Below, piece by piece: positions 26,852-36,313 of a stretch of DNA of 64,000 nt (the first letter of the stretch is position 1; every line of letters starts with the position of its first letter). A model generated the notes under the pieces. It saw nothing but the letters and a program-made list of their open reading frames with translations, was not told where the DNA came from and did no database searches. The stretch lies in NCBI RefSeq assembly GCF_012272825.1, contig NZ_JAAWWS010000157.1, positions 130,888-194,887 on the forward strand, given 5' to 3'. A program made the position numbers and the translations under genes. The DNA comes from Wenzhouxiangella sp. XN79A (GTDB taxonomy: Bacteria > Pseudomonadota > Gammaproteobacteria > Xanthomonadales > Wenzhouxiangellaceae).

Positions 26852-27762
26852 GCGACGATCCGCGCGAGCCGCCGACCGGCGATCATCTCCAGCGCGTGCT
26901 GCTCGAAGCGGCCAACGCGCGTTGCGTGGTCGTCCACCTCGATCGCGTACTCGCCGAGGTGCTGGCCCGCGGGCCGTATCCGCCGGCGGTGGCCGGTCTG
27001 CTCGGCGAAGCGCTGGTCGTCACCGCGCTGTGCTCCAGCGGGCTGAAGTTCGAAGGACGGATCAGCCTGCAGCTGCGCAGCGGCTCGGCGCTTTCGCTGC
27101 TGATGGCCGATTGCACCGACGACGGCGGCCTGCGCGGGCTGGCGCGCTTCGATGCCAAGGCCCTTGCGGCCGGGTCGGCCGGGTCGGTGGATCTTCGCAG
27201 GCTGGCCGCCGGCGGCACGCTGACGATGACGCTGGAGCCGTCCGATCGCGGCCAGACCTACCAGGGCATCGTGCCGCTGCTCGGTAGCGGCATGGCCGAA
27301 GCGATGGAAGCCTACTTCCGCCAGTCCGAGCAGCTCGAGACCCGCATCCGGGTGATCGTCCGCGACGGCGCAGCGGCCGGAATCCTGCTGCAGAAGCTGC
27401 CCGGCGAGGCGCCGGACCCGGACGGCTGGAACCGGCTGGGCCGGCTGCTCGACACCGTGTCGGTCGACGAGTTGCAGGCCACCGACTCGGCGACCCTGCT
27501 GCACCGCCTGTTCCACGAAGAGCCGCGCCGGCTGTTCCCGGCCCGGCCGCTGGCCTTCCACTGCCCGTGCTCGCGCGAGCGCGTGATGGCGGTGCTGCGC
27601 AGCCTCGGCGAGGCCGAGCTCACCGATATCCTCGAGAGCCGGGGCGAGGTCGACGTCGACTGCCAGTTCTGCAACGAGAACTACGCCTTCGACCGGCTGG
27701 ACCTGGAACAGCTGATCCGCAACGACGCCCCCGAGGTGCCCGATGGCGGAAGCATCCACTGA
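26848..27762 (+). CDS. hslO: redox-regulated chaperone Hsp33
   Basis: A 304-residue holdase that is switched on by oxidation and heat. The N-terminal Hsp33 fold is followed by a linker and the C-terminal zinc switch, with cysteines C239, C241, C272 and C275 (C-P-C and C-Q-F-C), all present. The start overlaps the phosphatase stop by 4 bp, and the last 20 bp overlap the next gene. Being in one string with efp, ubiG and the phosphatase implies shared basal transcription. Confidence 0.96.
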   Translation: MSDDPREPPTGDHLQRVLLEAANARCVVVHLDRVLAEVLARGPYPPAVAGLLGEALVVTALCSSGLKFEGRISLQLRSGSALSLLMADCTDDGGLRGLARFDAKALAAGSAGSVDLRRLAAGGTLTMTLEPSDRGQTYQGIVPLLGSGMAEAMEAYFRQSEQLETRIRVIVRDGAAAGILLQKLPGEAPDPDGWNRLGRLLDTVSVDELQATDSATLLHRLFHEEPRRLFPARPLAFHCPCSRERVMAVLRSLGEAELTDILESRGEVDVDCQFCNENYAFDRLDLEQLIRNDAPEVPDGGSIH

Positions 27763-28603
27763 GTCGTCGCTGGACTGGTGTCGGGCGCGCTACCTGGTGC
27801 CCGGGCACCCGCTCACCCTGACCCTGCCGTACGCCGATCCGGCCGATCGCGACGCGCTGCTTGCGCTGCGCGCGCTGATCGGCGAGATCGCCGCGGTGCC
27901 GGGCGATGTCTCCGAGCCCGACGTCGCGCGGCGCAAGCTGGGCTGGTGGATGGACGCGCTCGACGACCACTTGCCGCACCCGGTGATCCAGGCCTATCTC
28001 GAAAGCGGCGCGGCCGAGCGCGCGCCGACCCGAATGCTCGGCGGACTGGTCGCGGCGGTCCGCGCCACCATCGATGCGCCGCGCTTCGATACCGAAGCCG
28101 AGCTCGACCGACATGCCCGCGCACTGGCCGCGCCCGCCGCGCAGGCCGAGGCAGCGCTGGTCGCGCCCGACGGTGTCGACACCACGGTGGTCGAAGAACT
28201 GGAGCGGATGGCCGCAGCGGCCTACCGGATCCGGCTGGCCCGCGACCTGGTGCTGGACGCGCGCCACGGTCGCTGGTCGGTGCCGCTGGAGCTGCGGGCG
28301 GAGTTCCAGCTCACCCGGGCCCAGGTCGCCGAGGGTGACGCGCCGCACCGCGTCCGCGCGCTGCTGGCCCACCTGGCCGGTCAGGGCGTGCAGGCGATCG
28401 AGGCCGGGCGCCAGGCGCTGCCGACCGCGGCCGCCTGGCGCCATCGCCACGCCGTGCTCACCGCCGAGCTCGACCGCCGGCTCGGGCTGTTGCTGGTGCG
28501 CAAACCGTCACGGGCACTCGAGCAGCGCCTGTCGGCGTCGGGACCGCGTGCGGCATTCGGTCTCTGGCGACAGGCCCGGCGGCTGCGTCGAGCGGCCCGG
28601 TAG
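27743..28603 (+). CDS. squalene/phytoene synthase-family protein lacking the first Asp-rich motif
   Basis: A 286-residue all-helical protein of the trans-isoprenyl diphosphate synthase fold. The second aspartate-rich region is recognisable as R-D-L-V-L-D-A-R-H-G-R-W (around 170-181), and a K-L-G-W-W-M-D-A-L segment fits helix C. The first D-D-x-x-D motif is replaced by an ALIGEIAAVPGDVSEP stretch. This is the pattern of NDUFAF6-type relatives, which assist respiratory complex I in eukaryotes and are of unknown role in bacteria. A squalene/phytoene synthase activity is therefore doubtful. It overlaps hslO by 20 bp and ends the string that starts at efp. Confidence 0.8.
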   Translation: MAEASTESSLDWCRARYLVPGHPLTLTLPYADPADRDALLALRALIGEIAAVPGDVSEPDVARRKLGWWMDALDDHLPHPVIQAYLESGAAERAPTRMLGGLVAAVRATIDAPRFDTEAELDRHARALAAPAAQAEAALVAPDGVDTTVVEELERMAAAAYRIRLARDLVLDARHGRWSVPLELRAEFQLTRAQVAEGDAPHRVRALLAHLAGQGVQAIEAGRQALPTAAAWRHRHAVLTAELDRRLGLLLVRKPSRALEQRLSASGPRAAFGLWRQARRLRRAAR

Positions 28604-28768
28604 GCCGGCTGATCGCACTCGGGTTGCCCGGCCGGCGGCATTGACGAGCCTGAAGGCCGCGGTTCGTTCGGTCGCCGAACCGAGGTCGCCGGATCGGGTG
28701 CCTGCACGGTCTGGACGGTGTCGTGCAAGGTCGGTCGATGAATCGCGTGCCGGCAGACACCCGCTCCA

Positions 28769-28797
28769 TTGCGGCGGTCGGACCGGCTGCCTATACT
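28769..28797 (+). promoter_or_regulatory. sigma-70-type promoter of the S8 protease gene
   Basis: TTGCGG (28769-28774) and TATACT (28792-28797) are separated by exactly 17 bp and lie about 60 bp before the protease ATG at 28856, which has the ribosome binding site AAGGGAG. This gives a leader of about 50 nt and marks the gene as its own transcription unit. Confidence 0.6.
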
Positions 28798-28855
28798 GGC
28801 CGCCGGCTTCGCCGACGTCGCGGCGGTGCCCGGTTCGAATTCCAAGGGAGTTTTC

Positions 28856-31800
28856 ATGACGCGTTTCTCGTTTCGCAGCCCCGTTCCGGCTGCACTGCTC
28901 GTTCTTCTGATGTCCAGCTCGGCGCTGATCGCCGGCGAAATCAAGTTCACCGCCCCGGAATCGGCGCGCCTGCCGGCCAACGCCGAGCTGCGCACCATGG
29001 CCGACTACGGCAACTACCGGCTGCATGCGCTGCCGGAAGACGCGTTCCGGGCCTGGCAGCGCAGCGGGCTTCCCGACGGCGTCCAGCCGCTGCCCGAAGC
29101 CAACCGCCTGCTGTTCGACGCCCAGCCCTTCGACACTCTGACCGGGGCGATCGAGGTGCCCGAGGGATGGAGCCGAGTCGCGCCGCGGGGCGAGACCCTG
29201 CAGATCATCCAGTTCGTCGGGCCGGTCCGCAGCCAATGGCTCGACCAGGTCAAGGCCGCCGGCGCCACGCCGGTGCACTACGTTGCCAACTACGGCTACC
29301 TGGTCTGGGCCGATGACGCGGCACGAGAGCAGCTCGATGCCATGGCGGCCCAGCGCTCGGTGCTGCAGTTCAGCCAGCCGCTGCCGGCATTCTTCAAGCT
29401 GGGGCCGGCGATCGGCCGCCGGATCGACAAGGCGCAGTCGCCCGATCGCGTGGTTCCGGTCACGATCCAGATGATCCGCCACCCGGCGGCGGCCGATACC
29501 CAGCAGTTCCTCGACGGCCTGGCCGAGCGCAAGCTGGCCGACTGGTCGCCGGTCCTGGGCTTCCAGAACGCGCGCTACGAGGTGCGCATCGACGATCTGC
29601 GGACCATCGCCGAGCGTCCCGATGTCTACTGGGTCGAGGAATACCTTCCGCGCGAGCTGTTCGACGAGGTGCAGAACCAGATCGTGGCCGGCAACTTCAA
29701 CGGCGACCAGAGCGGTCCGTCGGGCACCGGCTACCTGGGCTGGCTGACCGGGCTCGGGTTTTCGACCGACCACGCCGATTATCCGACCGTGGTCGTGGTG
29801 GACGACGGGACCGGCAACGGTGCCGTCAATTCCGGTGACCCGACGCTGCACGTCGACGGCGACATCGCCAACCCGTCGCGACTGCAGTTCGTGACCAGCT
29901 GCCACAGCGTCAGCAGCGCCGAGAGCATCGGCGGTCATGGTCACATCAACACCAGCATCGTCGGTGGTTACGACGAGCGGACCGGTTTTCCGTTCGAGGA
30001 CCCGAACGGCTATCAGCGCGGCCAGGGGGTCAACCCGTTCGCGTCGCTGGCCAGCACCCGGATCTTCGCCCCGGGCTTCGACCTGACGGGCTGCGGCGGC
30101 ACCGACACCGGCACCATCCAGCACACCTGGCAGCAGGGCGGGCGGATCAGCACCAACTCCTGGGGCTGTTCGGGCTGCGCCGGAAGCTACGACGACGGCT
30201 CCCAGGCCTACGATGTCGGGGTTCGCGATGCCGATCCGGCTGCGGCCATGAACCAGGAACTGATGGTGCTGTTCGCGGCCGGCAATTCCGGTCCGTCGAC
30301 CGGCACGGTCGGCACCCCGGGCAACGGCAAGAACATGCTGACCGTCGGTGCGTCGGAGAACCAGCGACCTTCCGACGAGGACGGCAACTGGACCGACGGT
30401 TGCGGGACCGGGCCGAGCGGCGCCGACAACGCCATGGACGTGATCGGGTTTTCCAGCCGCGGTCCGTCGCCGGGCGGACGCGTCAAGCCCGAGACGATCG
30501 CGCCGGGAACGCACATCCAGGGGACCGCCAGCACCAGCGGCAACTACGACGGCAGCGTCGTGTGTGACGCCTTCCGCCCGAGCGGCCAGTCGGTGTTCGC
30601 CGCCTCCAGCGGCACCAGCCACTCCACGCCGGCGGTGGCCGGGGTGACGTCGCTGGCCTGGTGGTGGCTGGAAAACGCCACCGGCATCCAGCCGGCCAAC
30701 CCCGGCGCCCCGGTCACGCCGAGCCCGGCGCTGCTCAAGGCCTACGTGCTGGCCCATCCCACCTACCTGACCGGTGTGTCGGGGGGCGACGACCTGCCGA
30801 GCAACGTGCAGGGCTACGGCATGCCGAACATGAACCTGATGTTCGACGACGCCCTGAAGGTGACCGTCAACCAGGACGTGCTGTTCGACAACAGCGGCGA
30901 GGACTGGAGCATGAGCGTCTCGGCGGCCGATCCGACCCGCCCGGTGCGGGTGATGATGGTCTACACCGACCAGGCCGGCGCGATCGGCACCAGCCCGCAG
31001 GTCAACGACTTGAACCTCTCGGTCGAGGCCGCCGGACAGACCTACCTCGGCAACGTGTTCAGCGGCCCGTGGAGCACGACCGGCGGCAGCGCCGACAGCG
31101 CCAACAACTACGAGGCCGTGTTCTTCGACGCCGGCACCGTCAGCGCGTTGACCGTGACCGTGTCGGCCTTCAACATCGCCGGCGACGGCGTGCCGAACGT
31201 CGGTGACTCCACCGATCAGGATTTCGCCCTGGTCTGCTACAACTGCGTCCAGGAGCCGACCTTCACCCTGTCCGGCTCGCCGGCCGAGGCAGCCATCTGC
31301 ACACCGGACGATGCGGCGTATTCCATCGATGTCGGCGCCGTGCTCGGCTTCTCCGATCCGGTCTCGCTTTCCGCCGTGGGCAACCCGGCCGGAACCACGG
31401 CCACGTTCGGATCGAGCAACGTCACGCCGCCGAACACCACCTCGCTGACCATCGCCAACACGGGCGCGGCTGTGGCCGGCGAGTACACCGTGACCGTCGA
31501 TGGCGTCAGCGGCGGAACGAGTCGATCCGTGGAGCTGGCTCTCAGCGTCTTCACCGCGGCGCCCGCGGCACCGTCTCCGAGTGCACCGGTCGACGGCGCC
31601 ACCAACGTTCCCCAGCAGGCGACCCTGGAATGGGGCGCGGTCGCGCAGGCGTCGGAATACACGGTCGAAGTGGCCGACGATCCGGCGTTCTCCAACATCC
31701 TGTTCTCCACGACCACCGACGCGACATCGGCGGTCACTTCGCCGCTGCCGAGCAACACCGAGCTGTACTGGCGGGTGTCGGTCGCCAACCAGTGCGGTAG

Positions 31801-32455
31801 CGAGGTGTCGTCGACCCGCTCGTTCATCACCGTGGCGCTGCCCGGGGATTGCTCGATCGGCAGCACGCCCGAGGTGCACCTGATCGAGGACTTCGAGTCC
31901 GGCGCCCCGGGCTGGACCACTGGAGGAACGGGCAGCACCTGGGTGCTGCAGAGCGCGCAGGTCAACAGCGGCACCCAGGCCTGGCACGGCGAGGATGTGC
32001 CGTCGGTCAGCGATCAGCTGCTGACCACGCCGCCGATCGCACTGCCGGCCGACACCAGCGCACACAGCTTCCAGTTCTGGAATCGCCAGGAGATGGAAGA
32101 CGGCGGCTCGGGCTGCTTCGATGGCGGATTGCTGGAGATCAGCACCGACGCCGGTGCGAGCTGGTCGCAGCTGCCGAATGCCGTGATGCTGACCGACCCG
32201 TACGACGGCCCCATGGACGATGGCTTCAGCAACCCGGCCGCCGGCCTGGATGCCTGGTGCGGCGATCCCCAGGAATGGATGAACTCGATTGTCGATCTCG
32301 GCGCCTATGCCGGCGAGACCGTCCAGCTGCGCTTCCGCCTGGCCACCGACTCGTCGGTCGGCAAGCCGGGCTGGTGGATCGACGACATCCGCGTCCAGAG
32401 CTGCGCGACGGTCCAGACCGAGACGGTGTTCGAGGACGGGTTCGAGAGCCCGTAG
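28856..32455 (+). CDS. secreted subtilisin-like (S8) serine protease with C-terminal modules
   Basis: A 1199-residue exported protease. The start at 28856 has a good ribosome binding site and gives a signal peptide of about 26 residues. An N-terminal propeptide-like region (about 30-270) precedes the S8 domain with D316 (VVVDDG), H361 (GGHGHIN) and S588 (SSGTSHSTP), so the triad is complete. Next come a P-domain-like jellyroll, an Ig-like region, a fibronectin-type module (PSAPVDGATNVPQ) and a MAM/jellyroll-type module beginning F-E-S-G-A-P-G-W. The protein ends in TETVFEDGFESP, a tail shared with two other exported proteins in the window. It has its own promoter and terminator. Confidence 0.93.
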   Translation: MTRFSFRSPVPAALLVLLMSSSALIAGEIKFTAPESARLPANAELRTMADYGNYRLHALPEDAFRAWQRSGLPDGVQPLPEANRLLFDAQPFDTLTGAIEVPEGWSRVAPRGETLQIIQFVGPVRSQWLDQVKAAGATPVHYVANYGYLVWADDAAREQLDAMAAQRSVLQFSQPLPAFFKLGPAIGRRIDKAQSPDRVVPVTIQMIRHPAAADTQQFLDGLAERKLADWSPVLGFQNARYEVRIDDLRTIAERPDVYWVEEYLPRELFDEVQNQIVAGNFNGDQSGPSGTGYLGWLTGLGFSTDHADYPTVVVVDDGTGNGAVNSGDPTLHVDGDIANPSRLQFVTSCHSVSSAESIGGHGHINTSIVGGYDERTGFPFEDPNGYQRGQGVNPFASLASTRIFAPGFDLTGCGGTDTGTIQHTWQQGGRISTNSWGCSGCAGSYDDGSQAYDVGVRDADPAAAMNQELMVLFAAGNSGPSTGTVGTPGNGKNMLTVGASENQRPSDEDGNWTDGCGTGPSGADNAMDVIGFSSRGPSPGGRVKPETIAPGTHIQGTASTSGNYDGSVVCDAFRPSGQSVFAASSGTSHSTPAVAGVTSLAWWWLENATGIQPANPGAPVTPSPALLKAYVLAHPTYLTGVSGGDDLPSNVQGYGMPNMNLMFDDALKVTVNQDVLFDNSGEDWSMSVSAADPTRPVRVMMVYTDQAGAIGTSPQVNDLNLSVEAAGQTYLGNVFSGPWSTTGGSADSANNYEAVFFDAGTVSALTVTVSAFNIAGDGVPNVGDSTDQDFALVCYNCVQEPTFTLSGSPAEAAICTPDDAAYSIDVGAVLGFSDPVSLSAVGNPAGTTATFGSSNVTPPNTTSLTIANTGAAVAGEYTVTVDGVSGGTSRSVELALSVFTAAPAAPSPSAPVDGATNVPQQATLEWGAVAQASEYTVEVADDPAFSNILFSTTTDATSAVTSPLPSNTELYWRVSVANQCGSEVSSTRSFITVALPGDCSIGSTPEVHLIEDFESGAPGWTTGGTGSTWVLQSAQVNSGTQAWHGEDVPSVSDQLLTTPPIALPADTSAHSFQFWNRQEMEDGGSGCFDGGLLEISTDAGASWSQLPNAVMLTDPYDGPMDDGFSNPAAGLDAWCGDPQEWMNSIVDLGAYAGETVQLRFRLATDSSVGKPGWWIDDIRVQSCATVQTETVFEDGFESP

Positions 32456-32479
32456 CCGGCAGGCCCCTGCAACAAGACA

Positions 32480-32510
32480 AAGGCCCGGGACGTCCCGGGC
32501 CTTTTCTTTT
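32480..32510. terminator. bidirectional intrinsic terminator between S8 protease and patatin genes
   Basis: An 11-bp stem (AAGGCCCGGGA with its complement, loop CG) at 32480-32503 is followed on the plus strand by TTTTCTTTT and preceded by an A-rich run for the minus strand. It serves both converging genes. Confidence 0.88.
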
Positions 32511-32534
32511 CTTCAGCGCCTGTGGGCCTCGGCC

Positions 32535-33764
32535 TCAGAGATCTTCGAGCAGCCGATCCAGCCGGTCGAGGTTGCGCGCCAGGCTGTTGCCCAGCGGGGC
32601 GAGGTAGGGCGGTTCCTGGGCCAGGCTGGTCTTGAGCGTGCGGTGTTCTTCCAGTGCCGCGCGGTCCGGGGCCAGGTCGTAGGGGGCGAGGAACTTCTCC
32701 AGATCGTCGGCGCGGGTCAGCAGCTCGCGGCGGGTGTGCTGGTAGGCGTGTTCGGCCAGGTCGCTGCGGCTGGAGTAGCTGAACATGTTGGTGAAGAACA
32801 ATCGCTCGTCGTGTCGATCGGGCTCGACCAGCAGGATCGAGGATTCCGGGAACTGGCTGGCGTACTTGGAGATGCCGATCTGCATCCGCGACTGGATCAG
32901 CGCGCGGAAGGTCTGGGCCAGCACCAGCGGCAGGCCGCCGTCGATCATGCGTTCCTGGTCGATCTGCATCCGCTCGGGGTCCTGCGCGGCATCGAACGGC
33001 ACCAGCGGGTTGACGCCGATCAGCAGGTCGACGCCGTCGTTGAGCGCGACCGAGGCGTGCAGGGTGCGGCGCAGGGCGCCGTCGACGTAGTAGCGGTCCT
33101 TGATCCGGACCGGCGGATACAGGCCGGGCAGGGCGGCCGAGGCCTGGACGGCGCGCGAGATCGGTACATCGTCGAGACCCGGTTCGCCGAAGCGCACCGC
33201 GCCGCCGGTGTTCAGGTCCATCGCGACGACTCGCAGCGTGGTGTCGAGCTCGCGGAAATCGTTGGTCCGGCCGGGCCTGTCGAGGACCCGGGCGACGAAG
33301 TTGTGGATGGTCTCGTTGTCGAACACGCCGGTCGGCAGCACCCGGCTGAGGCCGCCGATCGATTCCAGTCGGCCGAGATGCGACGGGTGCCGGATCGCTT
33401 CGGTGATCAGTGCCCAGAACGCGCCCGGCGTGTTGCGCACGCGGTCGGTGAATTCGCCCAGCGCCGGGCGCAGGAACGACTCGGGTTCGAACGTGAATTC
33501 CGCACCCTTGGCGCCGAGAAAGACCCGGCACATCTGGCTGGTCGTGACCTGGTTGGCCAGGCTGGCGGCCAGGAACGCGCCGGCGCTGACCCCGACGTAG
33601 TGGTCCAGCTGATGCAGACGGAGGCCTGAAATGCCCTCGTTGACGGCCTGCAGCGCGCCGAGTTCGTAGATGGCGCCCAGCGGACCGCCGCCGGCCAGGG
33701 CCAGGCCGATTCGCGGCGCTTTGCGTCCGCTGCGCCGTTTTCCGGCGGGATTCAGAGTCAGCAT
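32535..33764 (-). CDS. patatin-like phospholipase
   Basis: A 409-residue protein with a patatin domain in the N-terminal 240 residues. The oxyanion loop is LAGGGPLG (23-30), the nucleophile S60 is in G-V-S-A-G, and the second dyad residue D228 is in V-D-G-A, so the Ser-Asp dyad is complete. The rest is helical and may bind membranes. There is no signal peptide, so it should act on cytoplasmic or inner-leaflet lipids, although patatins are sometimes secreted otherwise. It is divergent from the peroxiredoxin gene with a 106-bp gap that contains the promoters. Confidence 0.9.
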   Translation of the reverse strand: MLTLNPAGKRRSGRKAPRIGLALAGGGPLGAIYELGALQAVNEGISGLRLHQLDHYVGVSAGAFLAASLANQVTTSQMCRVFLGAKGAEFTFEPESFLRPALGEFTDRVRNTPGAFWALITEAIRHPSHLGRLESIGGLSRVLPTGVFDNETIHNFVARVLDRPGRTNDFRELDTTLRVVAMDLNTGGAVRFGEPGLDDVPISRAVQASAALPGLYPPVRIKDRYYVDGALRRTLHASVALNDGVDLLIGVNPLVPFDAAQDPERMQIDQERMIDGGLPLVLAQTFRALIQSRMQIGISKYASQFPESSILLVEPDRHDERLFFTNMFSYSSRSDLAEHAYQHTRRELLTRADDLEKFLAPYDLAPDRAALEEHRTLKTSLAQEPPYLAPLGNSLARNLDRLDRLLEDL

Positions 33765-33870
33765 GAGGAATCGCTCATGAACATCCTGATCATTGTAACG
33801 CCGCCGGACGCGTCTCGGCCGTGTGGCTTGCTATCCTGACGTCCTGACCGTTCGAGGAGGTGCCATCGAA

Positions 33871-34323
33871 ATGACAGCGACTCCGGGCCGACCGGCCCCC
33901 GCTTTCGAGTTGCCCGACCAGGACGGAGCGACCTGGTCGCTGGCCGAGCATGCCGGACAGCGCCTGCTGCTGGTGTTCTACCCGGGCGACGACACGCCGG
34001 TCTGCACCCGGCAGCTGTGCGAGTACCGCGATGGCCTGTCGGAATTTCAGGGCCTGGGCGTGGAGCTTGTCGGCATCAGCGGCGACGACGCGGCCTCGCA
34101 CCGGCGGTTCCGTGACAAGCACGATCTGCCGTTCCCGCTGCTGACCGATGCCGACCTGGCGGTGGCCGCGCAGTACGGCTGCAAGGGCCTGCTGGGCATG
34201 AAGCGCGGCGTGTTTTTGCTCGACGAAGCCCAGGTGATCCGCTACGCCCACGTCGAGGCGGTGGCGGTGTTCCGCCGCGGCCGCGACGAGCTGGTCAAGG
34301 AAATCCGCGCACTCGAGGCATGA
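33871..34323 (+). CDS. peroxiredoxin (Bcp/PrxQ type)
   Basis: A 150-residue thiol peroxidase that reduces hydroperoxides. The peroxidatic cysteine is C45 in D-T-P-V-C-T and a likely resolving cysteine is C50, the i+5 spacing of alpha-type PrxQ. I chose the ATG at 33871 because of the strong GAGGAGGT ribosome binding site 10 bp upstream. The next gene overlaps by 4 bp, so a functional link to that unknown protein is likely. Confidence 0.92.
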   Translation: MTATPGRPAPAFELPDQDGATWSLAEHAGQRLLLVFYPGDDTPVCTRQLCEYRDGLSEFQGLGVELVGISGDDAASHRRFRDKHDLPFPLLTDADLAVAAQYGCKGLLGMKRGVFLLDEAQVIRYAHVEAVAVFRRGRDELVKEIRALEA

Positions 34324-35063
34324 GCAGCACCGACCGCAACGGCACCGAGCATCTCGCCCGGCAGGTGGAGGCCAGCCTGGCGCTGGTCGGGCGATTGCCG
34401 TCGACGGACCCGGCGCTGGCCGCACTGCAGCGCTGGCAGCGGGCCCGCCTGGACGCGACCTATGCCGACCTGGCCGCGCAGGACATCTACCGCGATGCCT
34501 GCGTGTTCTTCCTCGACGAGCTCTACGGCGGCAAGAACGTCACCGAGCGCGATCGGCAGCTGGAGCGCGCCCTGCCGGTCATGAAGCGCTTCCTGCCCGA
34601 CCACCTGCTGTTCGCGGTCGGCGAGGCGATGCGGCTGCAGTGGATGAGCCTGGACCTCGACGCCCGGCTGGCCGCGCGCATCGAGGGGCCGCTGGACCAG
34701 CCCGAGTACGCCCGGGCCTATCGCCGACTGGAGGCCTGGGACGAGCGCGAGGAACAGATCCGCCTGATCGGCGAGCTGGGTGACCTGCTGGTCGAGACGG
34801 TGCGCAAGCCGATGATCCGGCGGCTGGTGCGCTGGATGCATCGCCCGGCGGTCGCGGCCGGTTTCGGCCGGCTGCAGGAGTTCCTGATGGAGGGCCTGGA
34901 CGCGTTCGCGGTGATGGGCAAGGACGGGACGTTCTTCGTCGAGACCATCGTCGAGCGTGAACGCCGGGCGCTGGAGGCCATCCGCGACGGTGCCGACTGG
35001 CCGTTCGAGCCGTGGATCGGCCACGGGCCGGTGCCGCCCGACGACTCGTCGTCCGACGTCTGA
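34320..35063 (+). CDS. conserved protein of unknown function, F-F-L-x-x-L-Y-G family
   Basis: A 247-residue soluble, helix-rich protein without signal peptide or membrane segments. The most striking motif is R-D-A-C-V-F-F-L-D-E-L-Y-G-G (about 58-71), followed by RDRQLERALPVMKRFLP. I recall similar hypothetical proteins in Xanthomonadales-type genomes but know no function. It overlaps the peroxiredoxin gene by 4 bp (ATGA) and is followed 44 bp later by a cation antiporter, so a stress-related role is a guess. It has no recognisable catalytic motif. Confidence 0.85.
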   Translation: MSSTDRNGTEHLARQVEASLALVGRLPSTDPALAALQRWQRARLDATYADLAAQDIYRDACVFFLDELYGGKNVTERDRQLERALPVMKRFLPDHLLFAVGEAMRLQWMSLDLDARLAARIEGPLDQPEYARAYRRLEAWDEREEQIRLIGELGDLLVETVRKPMIRRLVRWMHRPAVAAGFGRLQEFLMEGLDAFAVMGKDGTFFVETIVERERRALEAIRDGADWPFEPWIGHGPVPPDDSSSDV

Positions 35064-35107
35064 GCGCCGGAGTTCGCCGTGTTCGCCTGCACCCCAACCC
35101 CGCTCCG

Positions 35108-36313
35108 ATGAACGGATTCATCGAGCATCACGCATCGACGCTGGCGCTGCTGGCCGTCGGCGTGCTGCTGATCGCCATCCTGCTGGTGCGGGTCGGGCTG
35201 CGCGGACGCTGGCTGCCGCCGATGGTGGCCTACATCGGCCTCGGCCTGCTGCTCGGGTTCGTGCTCGACCGGGCTGCCGGCGAGGAGGTCCGCACGGTGT
35301 TGCCGGGACTGCGGCTGCTGGCCGAGGCCGGCCTGGTGATGCTGCTGTTCAAGGCCGGCCTGGAAGCCGATCTGAAGGACCTGCGCGCACAGCTGCCCAA
35401 TGCGCTGGGCATCTGGTTCTGGAACGTCGTGATCAGCGGCCTGGCCGGCTATGCCGCGGCGCGCTGGTGGCTGGACCTGGATGCCTTCTCGTCGCTGTTC
35501 GTCGGTGTGGCGATGACCGCGACCAGTGTCGGCGTCAGCGTCGGCTTGTGGCAGGACGCCGGCCGGCTGGACAGCCACGAGGGAAGCCTGCTGCTCGACC
35601 TGGCCGAGCTGGACGACCTCAGTACGATCGTGCTGATGGCGGTTCTGGTCGGCATGGCCCCGCTGCTGGCCGCGGGCGAGTCGCTGATCCAGCCCGAAGC
35701 CGGGGTCGTGCTGCTGCAGGTCGTCGGCACGCTGGTCGGCTTCCTGGTCCTGGCCGGGGTGTTCTCGGTCTGGCTGGAGCCGCGCCTGACCGCCTTCTTC
35801 GAGCGCCACGAAACCGATCACGAGCCGGTGATCCTGGTCGTCGCGGTCGGTTTCCTGATCGCGGCCCTGGCCGAGCTGGCCGGGTTGTCGCTGGCCATCG
35901 GCGCGTTCCTGGCCGGGCTGGCCTTTTCGCGCGACAACCGGGTCGCGCGCGAGCGACCGGTCATCCGTGGGCTGTACGACTTCTTCAGCCCGTTCTTCTT
36001 CGTCGGCTTGGGCCTGATGGTCGAACTCGACGCGTTCGCCGGCGTCCTGCTGCCGGCGGCGCTTCTGCTGGTCGCGGCCATCGGCGGCAAGCTGCTCGGC
36101 GTCGGTCTTCCGGCCCGGCGGCGCCTGGGCGGGGCCGGCGCGCTGCTGCTGGCCGCGAGCATGGTGCCGCGCTCGGAGATCGCGATGGTCGTCATGCAGC
36201 GCGGCCTGCAGGTCGGCGTCGACGAGCGTGCGTTCGCCGCCATGGTCGTCGTGTCGGCCGGCACCGTGCTGTTCGGAGCGCTGCTGGTCCCGGGACTGCT
36301 GCGGCGGACGTAG
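35108..36313 (+). CDS. CPA2-type cation:proton antiporter (Kef/NhaS-like)
   Basis: A 401-residue membrane protein with about 12 hydrophobic helices, matching the Na+/H+ exchanger domain of the CPA2 family. The segment LLDLAELDDLSTIVLMA contains the adjacent acidic residues expected in the ion-binding helix. The pair GLSLAIGAFLAGLAFS and FFSPFFFVGLGLMV are family signatures. There is no C-terminal TrkA-N domain, so K+ efflux gating by nucleotides is unlikely. The ATG at 35108 was chosen because the upstream open frame lacks hydrophobic or conserved sequence. It may be co-transcribed with the two genes before it. Confidence 0.9.
   Translation: MNGFIEHHASTLALLAVGVLLIAILLVRVGLRGRWLPPMVAYIGLGLLLGFVLDRAAGEEVRTVLPGLRLLAEAGLVMLLFKAGLEADLKDLRAQLPNALGIWFWNVVISGLAGYAAARWWLDLDAFSSLFVGVAMTATSVGVSVGLWQDAGRLDSHEGSLLLDLAELDDLSTIVLMAVLVGMAPLLAAGESLIQPEAGVVLLQVVGTLVGFLVLAGVFSVWLEPRLTAFFERHETDHEPVILVVAVGFLIAALAELAGLSLAIGAFLAGLAFSRDNRVARERPVIRGLYDFFSPFFFVGLGLMVELDAFAGVLLPAALLLVAAIGGKLLGVGLPARRRLGGAGALLLAASMVPRSEIAMVVMQRGLQVGVDERAFAAMVVVSAGTVLFGALLVPGLLRRT

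Noticed and set aside
28508..32065. 1185-codon minus-strand frame opposite the S8 protease
   Set aside because: The plus strand carries a complete subtilisin triad and signal peptide. The antisense frame is low-complexity Arg/Gly/Val/His-rich text without a credible start.
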